Below are positions 58,068 through 64,000 of a stretch of 64,000 bases of DNA, in pieces; within the stretch, counting starts at the first letter, position 1, and each line of letters begins with the position of its first letter. A program made the translations under genes and the position numbers. This stretch comes from Fusibacter bizertensis (GTDB lineage: Bacteria; Bacillota; Clostridia; Peptostreptococcales; Acidaminobacteraceae), in contig NZ_JARYZI010000004.1 of the NCBI RefSeq assembly GCF_029914245.1, positions 1 to 64,000 of the forward strand, given 5' to 3'. A model generated the notes under the pieces. That model ran no database searches. It had not been told where the DNA came from and worked only from the letters and a program-made list of their open reading frames with translations.

Positions 58068-59384
58068 TGTTTCGTCAAGGGCATCAAGCATTAATTTTAT
58101 ATCTATTTCTTCGATAACTAGCGGGGGTTGAAAAGCAAGAACGTTTCTGTAAAGGCCATTCTTGCCAATAATGAACCCTCGCTTTTTCATCTCTTCTAGG
58201 ATCAAATCAACGGTAGCACCACTGTCTATATCCAGTACTGCACCTAACATCAGTCCCATCCCTCTGATCTCTTTAATTAGGCTATGTTTTGACTTAAGTG
58301 TTTCAAGACCATCTTTCAAAATAGCACCTAGTAAAGTTGTTCGTTTACACAGATTATGTGCTTTTATATAATCAAGTACAGCTAGTCCAGCTGTCGCCGA
58401 GACTGGATTACCACCAAGTGTAGAAGCTGAAGGCTTGTTAAACGAAAGTGCAACTTCAGGTTTAGCACTAAAAGCACCTATAGGGATGCCATTGCCTAAA
58501 GCTTTTGCATAGGTGATGATATCTGGCACAACGCCAAACTGTTCAATTGCAAAGTAAGAACCCGTTCTAGCAAATCCCGTTTGCACTTCGTCTACGATCA
58601 ACAATACATCATGTTTTTTTAATAGCTTTTCTAGTTTTATGAAGAAATCACCCGCAGGAGTATTCATACCGCCATTTCCTTGAATAGGTTCGACGATTAA
58701 AGCGGCGATCTCTGTGCTGTGCGCCTCTAGTATCTCTTCTACATCTTTTAGTGCAAGTTCACAAGCTGCTTCACTTGTCATCCCCACTTGCGTAAAGCAT
58801 CTTGCAAAGTATACATCTGGTTCTAAAAAAGGATCGATTCGCCACATGGGTATACCTGTGACACTCATGGTCAGATGCGAACGTCCATGAAGTCCTCCTT
58901 CAAAAGCGATAAACCCTTTCTTGCCAGTATGCATCCTTGCAAGTAATAGTGCGCCTTCATTGGCTTCTGTTCCGCTATTACAGAAAAAAGTAGATTTGAT
59001 ATCTCCTGGTAGTACCTCTGAAAGCGCCTTCGCTAGTTCTACCATGGGCTGCGTCAAATATATAATAGAGGTATGCTGAAGAAGTTCGAGCTGTGCATGT
59101 ACCGCTTTTAAGATATCTGGATTGCTATGACCACAATTTAATACCGTAACCCCTGCAAAGAAATCTGTGTACTGTTTCCCAACTTGATCATAAAGGTACT
59201 GCATCTTTCCCTTTACTATATGGGGTGGCTTTTTATAAAAATGCATCGTATTTGGGTAAAAATAGTTTGCTTTTAAAGCTATGATTTCATCAGGCGACAT
59301 ATGACGCTCTTGATGCTCTTGATGCTCTTGATGCTCTTGATACTCATGATTGTTTTGCTTCATTTGTTGATTTGACGGGTTCAT
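58044..59384 (-). CDS. Class III PLP aminotransferase (aspartate aminotransferase family)
   Basis: 446-aa fold-type I aminotransferase of the ornithine/acetylornithine/4-aminobutyrate/AGXT2 group. The PLP-binding GTEANEGALLLARMHTGK (138-155), D265 in LLIVDEVQTGFARTG and Schiff-base K294 in YAKALGNGIP are conserved. It resembles the alanine-glyoxylate/beta-amino acid branch, but the donor cannot be fixed. The N-terminal 28 residues are a low-complexity extension with repeated QEH units encoded by a 9-bp tandem repeat. The strong AGGAGG before the first ATG argues that the extension is translated. It lies 9 bases after the U32 gene. Confidence 0.88.
   Translation of the reverse strand: MNPSNQQMKQNNHEYQEHQEHQEHQERHMSPDEIIALKANYFYPNTMHFYKKPPHIVKGKMQYLYDQVGKQYTDFFAGVTVLNCGHSNPDILKAVHAQLELLQHTSIIYLTQPMVELAKALSEVLPGDIKSTFFCNSGTEANEGALLLARMHTGKKGFIAFEGGLHGRSHLTMSVTGIPMWRIDPFLEPDVYFARCFTQVGMTSEAACELALKDVEEILEAHSTEIAALIVEPIQGNGGMNTPAGDFFIKLEKLLKKHDVLLIVDEVQTGFARTGSYFAIEQFGVVPDIITYAKALGNGIPIGAFSAKPEVALSFNKPSASTLGGNPVSATAGLAVLDYIKAHNLCKRTTLLGAILKDGLETLKSKHSLIKEIRGMGLMLGAVLDIDSGATVDLILEEMKKRGFIIGKNGLYRNVLAFQPPLVIEEIDIKLMLDALDETLSFLPTA
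59306..59341 (-). repeat. 9-bp tandem repeat in the aminotransferase N-terminus
   Basis: Four perfect copies of GCTCTTGAT (plus strand), followed by a degenerate fifth (ACTCATGAT), coding for repeated Gln-Glu-His near residues 16-26. The unit length of nine keeps the frame whatever the copy number, so slippage would only lengthen or shorten the tail. Confidence 0.92.
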
Positions 59385-59393
59385 TTTTACCTC

Positions 59394-61250
59394 CTAAAAA
59401 CGTATAGCACCTAAAGTTACCAAGTGGCTCTTTCCTAAACTTCCAAGACTATCCATACCACATACTTCTCTATGGATCACTGCTTTATGCGCTTTAATAA
59501 TAGCTCTTAGCGCATCTGGTGTATCGTTTTGAGCTTCTATTCTAATCCGAGCACCGGAAAGTCGGTCAGCAATTGGCAGCAAAGTATAATGTTTTTGCAT
59601 AAGTAAATGTGTTTTTCCGTGAACATCTCGTTTGACCACATACTTACCACCTTCATTTTCATAGACAAGTGTATCATCAGTTGATACATTTTGAGCTTCA
59701 TAAAGATCATGCGACATATACATAGTCGAAAGTCTGCCGTGTGTAATCACTTCGCAAGGGACACCTGAATCTAGTAATGCTTTTAGTTCTTTTGCCGGTA
59801 GTTCTATTGATGGTGTTATCATTTCAACATCTTGATCTAAATAAAACTGGGCAGCAGTTCGGTTAAAAATATTCAGCGAAAAATCTCCCACCATTTTATA
59901 GTCTTTACCTGCAAAAGCCTTAGCCACGCCTAGGTTGGTGATCAGCAATCCTTCCACTTTTCCGCCTGAATTTTCTATTTTTTCAAGCCAAACTTTATAC
60001 TTTTCAAATTGAAGTTCATCCATCATTCTAGGAAGTGCTATAAATAATTCAGTCTCATTTTTAACACTAGAAATCTCTATGATATCTTCTATCGTAAAAG
60101 GGTGCTTCGGTTCAAAAATATCGGATGCAAGATAGATACGATCTACACCTTCTTCTAGTGCAACTCTAACTTGGTCCATATCTTCAACTCTAACCGATAG
60201 CTTTTCACGGTTTACTTCTTGCCTATCAAATACAGATATCAGCTGGTCTACTTGATGTTGTTCTACTTTTGATTCCTCCGTTGGTGTACTAAACATCTTA
60301 CCAGTGCTGTAAAACTTACCTGTCCCTTCATACCTTTCATTGATATTAGAGAGTCCCGGTGTACCAAATGCATAGGCTGTGGAAAGATCTCTTTTTCTAT
60401 GCTCATAAATCCATGCTTCTTGTGCTTTATAATCATAACCTATTGGATCCTCAATATATCGATCAATTACATCCCCATATCGGTTGATTAAATCTACGAT
60501 AAACTCTTTTTCTCTCATTCTACCTTCAATTTTAAAAGAAGTTATACCCGAGTGGATCATCTCAGGAAGGTGAGCGATCATAGACATGTCTTTTACAGCA
60601 AGAGGATAAGCACGATTACCCTCAAAATCAAACCACCAACGGCATGGTTTGAGACATTTTCCTCTATTACTACTCATCCCAAAAAGCATGGAACTATAGT
60701 AACACTGCGCACCATGTGCAACACACATATCTCCATGTGTGAAGTATTCAAATTCCATTTGAGAATTTTGGTGAAAGAAAGAAGCTTCTGCAAGTGTCGT
60801 TTCTCTTGATAAAACCACACGATTTACACCTTTCTCTTTTAAAGCGTGAATCGTCTCAAGATTGTGTACATTCATCATAACTGATGCATGAATTTCTATT
60901 CCTAAATTCAACTTATGCGCTCGACTAAGCACTGCCATATCTTGAACAATAATGCCGGTTGGTTTAATTTCATCAAGAAACAAAAGATAAGCATCCAGCG
61001 CTTCTAAATCGTCTTCATCTAATAAATTGTTTACCGTTATATAGGTAGCTTTGTTCCTCTCACGAGCAAGGTCAACAGCTAATTTTAGTTCTTCATCCGT
61101 AAAGTTAAACCCTTTTCTAATCATACGCATATTCATACGTTGACCACCAAAATAGATGGCATCACATTTGCTCTCTACTATCCCTTTAAAAATTTCATAA
61201 TTGCCTGCAGGTGCAAGTAATTCAATTTTTTTACCATTAAAAAACCTCAT
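59394..61250 (-). CDS. Peptidase U32 family protein
   Basis: 618-aa protein of the U32 family. The N-terminal TIM-barrel-like domain starts KIELLAPAGNYEIFKGIVESKCDAIYFGG. The family signature with clustered cysteines is in EYFTHGDMCVAHGAQCYYSSMLFG and GKCLKPCRWWF (about 168-205). The long C-terminal half (about 330-618) contains LRVEDMDQVRVALEEGVDRIYLASD and is seen in the longer U32 group. U32 proteins include RNA-hydroxylation enzymes (RlhA, TrhP) with Fe-S clusters and reported collagenases; which applies here is open. GAGGAG precedes the ATG. Confidence 0.85.
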   Translation of the reverse strand: MRFFNGKKIELLAPAGNYEIFKGIVESKCDAIYFGGQRMNMRMIRKGFNFTDEELKLAVDLARERNKATYITVNNLLDEDDLEALDAYLLFLDEIKPTGIIVQDMAVLSRAHKLNLGIEIHASVMMNVHNLETIHALKEKGVNRVVLSRETTLAEASFFHQNSQMEFEYFTHGDMCVAHGAQCYYSSMLFGMSSNRGKCLKPCRWWFDFEGNRAYPLAVKDMSMIAHLPEMIHSGITSFKIEGRMREKEFIVDLINRYGDVIDRYIEDPIGYDYKAQEAWIYEHRKRDLSTAYAFGTPGLSNINERYEGTGKFYSTGKMFSTPTEESKVEQHQVDQLISVFDRQEVNREKLSVRVEDMDQVRVALEEGVDRIYLASDIFEPKHPFTIEDIIEISSVKNETELFIALPRMMDELQFEKYKVWLEKIENSGGKVEGLLITNLGVAKAFAGKDYKMVGDFSLNIFNRTAAQFYLDQDVEMITPSIELPAKELKALLDSGVPCEVITHGRLSTMYMSHDLYEAQNVSTDDTLVYENEGGKYVVKRDVHGKTHLLMQKHYTLLPIADRLSGARIRIEAQNDTPDALRAIIKAHKAVIHREVCGMDSLGSLGKSHLVTLGAIRF

Positions 61251-61368
61251 AATATCTCCTCAAAAAAAAATCTTTCTATAATATATGCACCTAAATGTAT
61301 AGGTTTAATGATATGTCGCGTCTATTATTTTACACCTCAAAATCATATTACACAACCTTCCTTTGGTA

Positions 61369-61430
61369 TTGACTTTCACGTTAAATGGCGGTAAAATATA
61401 ATTGAACATATGAGCAAGTATTCATATGTT
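61369..61430 (+). promoter_or_regulatory. Promoter and ArsR/SmtB-type operator of the P-type ATPase gene
   Basis: TTGACT (61369-61374) and TAAAAT (61392-61397) spaced by 17. Seven bases downstream begins a 26-bp inverted repeat (61405-61430) with arms AACATATGA/TCATATGTT. Its centre TGAGCA-AG-TATTCA has the 12-2-12 layout of SmtB/CzrA-type operators (SmtB: TGAACA-N2-TATTCA). A metal-responsive repressor of that family, not encoded next to it, probably controls the gene. Confidence 0.8.
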
Positions 61431-61461
61431 CGACACTATAATTATATAGAGGTATTATTAT

Positions 61462-63606
61462 ATGGAAAAAATAACACTAAATCTAGAGGGCCTGGGATGT
61501 GCTAATTGTGCTGCTAAAATTGAATCGCGTGCAAAGAATATATCAGGCATTGATAATGTGGTTTTAGACTTTTCAAGGTCAAAACTGACATTTGAAAATA
61601 AAGATTCAAATGTAGATTTAACAATTGATGAAATAAAAAACATCGTCAAATCACTTGAACCAGATGTCGTGGTCTCACTTCGATCTGAAGGGAAACCAGA
61701 ACAAAAAAATATAACTAACGCTGCCATGCATAGTCATCAGACAATGGCACGCGGCATTGGTCATAATCAGAAAAACTTAATTCGATTGATCATTAGTTTG
61801 GTTCTATTTACAGTTGGCATACTAGGCAAGAATATGCCCTATGTAGAGTTTGTAGCACTTGCAATGGCCTATATTTTGTCAGGTCATAAAGTGCTTTATA
61901 AATCCTTTAGAAACATCTTGCGTGGCGATATATTTGATGAGAATTTTCTTATGTCTATAGCTACTTTTGGTGCTATCGCTATAGGTGAATATCCTGAAGC
62001 GGTAGCCGTTATGATTTTCTATGAGATTGGGGAATATTTTCAAGATCTTGCTGTCAATCGTTCTAAACATGCTATTAGTTCATTACTTGACATAAGACCT
62101 GATGAAGCTTCTGTACTTAGAGGTAATTTCTGGATGAATGTATCACCAGAAGAAGTTCAAATTGATGAAATCATCATGGTTAAACCCGGTGAACGTGTGC
62201 CACTAGATGGTATTATCGTTGAAGGAGGTAGTAACCTAGATACTTCTGCACTTACTGGCGAATCAATCCCTGAGTACTTTGCACTTGGTGATGCTGTACT
62301 CAGTGGTAGTGTCGTAGTCAATGGGATCATAAAATTAAAAGTAACTTCAGTATATGCAGAATCCACAGTCGCTAGAATTTTAGCATTAGTAGAAAATGCA
62401 ACTTCTAATAAAGCGCCTACTGAAAATTTCATCACAAAGTTTGCAAGATATTACACACCAATAGTTGTTTTCTTTGCAATTGGCCTGGTGGTAATTCCTT
62501 CATTTATCTTTGGCTTTGATACTTTTGATACATGGCTTTATCGAGGACTGATCTTCCTAGTCATCTCATGTCCATGTGCACTTGTTGTCTCAGTTCCTTT
62601 GGGCTTTTTTAGTGGCATAGGTAATGCATCTAAAAATGGTATTCTCATAAAGGGAAGTAACTATTTAGAAGCACTAAGTCATGTAGATACCATCGTCTTT
62701 GATAAAACTGGAACACTAACCGAAGGGGCTTTTGAAGTTTATCAAACGCACCTACCAGATGAACAAGTTGATAATAATACACTTATAAAACTTGCAACTT
62801 TAGCTGAATATCACTCAAACCACCCTGTTGCTAAATCAATTATTCAATTTTCAAACCATCAAGTCAATCTCGATGACATTATAGCTCTTGAAGAGGTTAG
62901 TGGTAAAGGTGTGATTGTGAAATCGAAAATGGGATTAATTATTGCGGGTAATAAAAGTCTAATGCATGATCAAAGTATTATAATTCCCGAAATTTTATCC
63001 CCCTATACTCATATCTACATTGCACTTGATGGGAAATATATTGGCGCTTTTGATATCAGAGACAAGGTTAAAAAAGATGCACATGAGACAATTAAGCGCT
63101 TAAAAACCTTGGGATACCGTGTGCTCATGTTAACAGGCGATCGAAAAGAAGCTGCCCATGCAGTTGCAACATCACTAGATATTGATACTGTTTATAGTGA
63201 ACTACTACCTGAAGATAAATATGAAAAAGTCATTTCACTTATACATGATGGTGCAAATGTGGCATTTGTGGGTGATGGCATCAATGATGCACCCGTACTT
63301 GCAAGTGCAAATATCGGGATATCTATGGGAGCAATTGGAAGCGATGCCGCTATAGAGGCTTCTGATGTTGTGCTTATGACTGATGAACCTTCAAAAATAC
63401 CTCAAGCAATTCAGATTTCAAAAATAACAAAAAAAATCGTTACACAAAACATTGTTTTTGCACTCGGCACTAAACTTCTGATCATGGCGCTTGGAACTGT
63501 TGGTTTAAGCTCCATGTGGATGGCTATTTTCGCTGATGTTGGCGTTACACTCATTGCAGTTTTAAATTCAACTAGGGTTTTAAGATATAAACCAAAACCT
63601 TTATAA
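61462..63606 (+). CDS. Heavy-metal translocating P-type ATPase (CadA/ZntA-like)
   Basis: 714-aa P1B-type metal exporter. An N-terminal HMA domain carries LGCANCAAKIESR with C13 and C16. A His-containing stretch (HSHQTMARGIGHNQ, about 91-104) precedes the membrane part. The transmembrane metal site is C370-P-C372 in VISCPCALVVS, the phosphorylation site is D414 in DKTGTLTEG, with TGES (about 268) and GDGINDAPVLASANIG. The CPC motif plus the SmtB/CzrA-type operator favour Zn/Cd/Pb export over copper. There is no chaperone or CopY/CsoR gene beside it. The leader has AGAGGT upstream of the ATG. Confidence 0.93.
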   Translation: MEKITLNLEGLGCANCAAKIESRAKNISGIDNVVLDFSRSKLTFENKDSNVDLTIDEIKNIVKSLEPDVVVSLRSEGKPEQKNITNAAMHSHQTMARGIGHNQKNLIRLIISLVLFTVGILGKNMPYVEFVALAMAYILSGHKVLYKSFRNILRGDIFDENFLMSIATFGAIAIGEYPEAVAVMIFYEIGEYFQDLAVNRSKHAISSLLDIRPDEASVLRGNFWMNVSPEEVQIDEIIMVKPGERVPLDGIIVEGGSNLDTSALTGESIPEYFALGDAVLSGSVVVNGIIKLKVTSVYAESTVARILALVENATSNKAPTENFITKFARYYTPIVVFFAIGLVVIPSFIFGFDTFDTWLYRGLIFLVISCPCALVVSVPLGFFSGIGNASKNGILIKGSNYLEALSHVDTIVFDKTGTLTEGAFEVYQTHLPDEQVDNNTLIKLATLAEYHSNHPVAKSIIQFSNHQVNLDDIIALEEVSGKGVIVKSKMGLIIAGNKSLMHDQSIIIPEILSPYTHIYIALDGKYIGAFDIRDKVKKDAHETIKRLKTLGYRVLMLTGDRKEAAHAVATSLDIDTVYSELLPEDKYEKVISLIHDGANVAFVGDGINDAPVLASANIGISMGAIGSDAAIEASDVVLMTDEPSKIPQAIQISKITKKIVTQNIVFALGTKLLIMALGTVGLSSMWMAIFADVGVTLIAVLNSTRVLRYKPKPL

Positions 63607-63672
63607 CGTTTCAAAAAACACCTTATTTTTTACAAGCAATCTCACAAACTAAACTTTCAACATGACCTATTT

Positions 63673-63714
63673 AGCCATTTTACGGACTTCCCATAAAATG
63701 GCTTTTCTTTTTTT
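63673..63714 (+). terminator. Terminator of the P-type ATPase gene
   Basis: AGCCATTTTA pairs perfectly with TAAAATGGCT around an 11-base loop, followed by TTTCTTTTTTT. The rest of the 333-base gap to speD (63607-63939) holds no reading frame I would support. Confidence 0.9.
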
Positions 63715-63826
63715 GTTTCGTAATTGCACCTGTTTTGTTTAATATATTAAACTTATTATAGTCGAAAATTGACATGTTAAAAAAAAATAAAAAAACCATT
63801 CAAACCACTAGTAATTATGTGAGTTT

Positions 63827-63836
63827 GTGCTATAAT
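63827..63836 (+). promoter_or_regulatory. Extended -10 promoter candidate for speD
   Basis: TG-C-TATAAT (TATAAT at 63831-63836) is an extended -10 element about 100 bases before the speD start codon. There is no good -35 hexamer, which extended -10 promoters can lack. Confidence 0.55.
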
Positions 63837-63939
63837 TGTACTTGTGCTAAAAACAGTATTAGTATACTTATTAGTTAATATTTTAAGTATTATCATGCAT
63901 TTTACACTGACTAATTATCTTGATTTAAGGAGGCTTACC

Positions 63940-64000
63940 TTGAAAGGTTATAAAAAAATTAAACTTCACGGTTTTAACAACTTAACTAAAACATTGAGCT
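63940..64000 (+). CDS. speD: S-adenosylmethionine decarboxylase proenzyme, N-terminal fragment
   Basis: Partial gene cut by the window end. A TTG start six bases after AAGGAGG reads LKGYKKIKLHGFNNLTKTLS. The GFNNLTKTLS stretch is the opening of clostridial SpeD proteins, which decarboxylate SAM to supply aminopropyl groups for spermidine. Only 20 codons are visible, so the pyruvoyl-forming serine cannot be checked. Confidence 0.75.
   Translation, partial: MKGYKKIKLHGFNNLTKTLS

Noticed and set aside
59306-59341. 9-bp repeat as a phase-variation switch
   Set aside because: A unit of nine bases cannot shift the frame, so on/off switching by slippage is not possible; only tail length would vary.

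Overview
The window looks like chromosomal DNA of a strictly anaerobic, low-GC Firmicute, most likely a member of the Clostridia. The evidence is: AT-rich intergenic regions; strong GGAGG ribosome sites with occasional GTG/TTG starts; an oxygen-defence set made of rubredoxin, rubrerythrin, desulfoferrodoxin and ferritin; FabK as the enoyl reductase; a T-box; a sigma-54/PRD regulator; and a probable selenoprotein. I cannot name the species. No tRNA, rRNA or CRISPR array was seen.

Layout. 1-4.7 kb: a RocB-like M20 peptidase, type I glutamine synthetase, RNase HI and pyroglutamyl peptidase. 4.7-8.4 kb: a PerR-controlled operon (rubredoxin, perR, desulfoferrodoxin, ferritin, rubrerythrin) with a clear promoter and a Per-box, divergent from an NADH-dependent flavoprotein. 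8.4-13.5 kb: a secreted lipoprotein hydrolase, then sulfur/thiol genes. These are a CsoR-family repressor, a four-domain CoA-disulfide reductase/rhodanese/TusA/DsrE fusion, a glutaredoxin-like protein and a HesB-like gene with an in-frame UGA. 13.6-19.4 kb: a DnaA-box cluster, recU, a PhzF-family gene, a ferredoxin-like protein, and cysK-cysE behind a T-box, divergent from a LysR regulator. 19.4-28 kb: a PTS operon with a sigma-54 type promoter and its LevR-like activator. Its MupG, MurNAc/GlcNAc-type kinase and MFS genes point to scavenging of cell-wall amino sugars.

28-41 kb: YjbQ, an arsenic operon (arsR, acr3, arsC), an ABC exporter with lipoprotein and a nearby two-component system, a GNAT-nitrilase fusion, and a YdjG/YdjI-like zinc-ribbon plus SPFH pair. 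41-46 kb: the fatty-acid synthesis operon acpP-fabK-fabD-fabG-fabF-fabZ. 46.2-49.5 kb: two tandem copies of one IS1202-type insertion sequence separated and flanked by three copies of a 27-bp repeat, ending exactly at the -35 box of the proBA promoter. 49.5-52.2 kb: proB, proA and a MarR regulator. 52.3-58.1 kb: an NMT1/SsuA-type ABC transporter interleaved with UbiD, UbiA and UbiX homologues, a possible quinone-precursor uptake and finishing locus. 58-64 kb: a class III aminotransferase with a 9-bp tandem repeat in its N-terminus, a U32 peptidase-family protein, a metal P-type ATPase behind an ArsR/SmtB-type operator, and the first codons of speD at the right edge.

The observations I rate highest are the UGA-containing HesB-like gene (13184-13471), the UbiD/UbiA/UbiX plus ABC transporter locus, the tandem insertion sequences with 27-bp repeats, the amino-sugar PTS operon with its sigma-54 promoter, and the DnaA-box cluster in front of recU.
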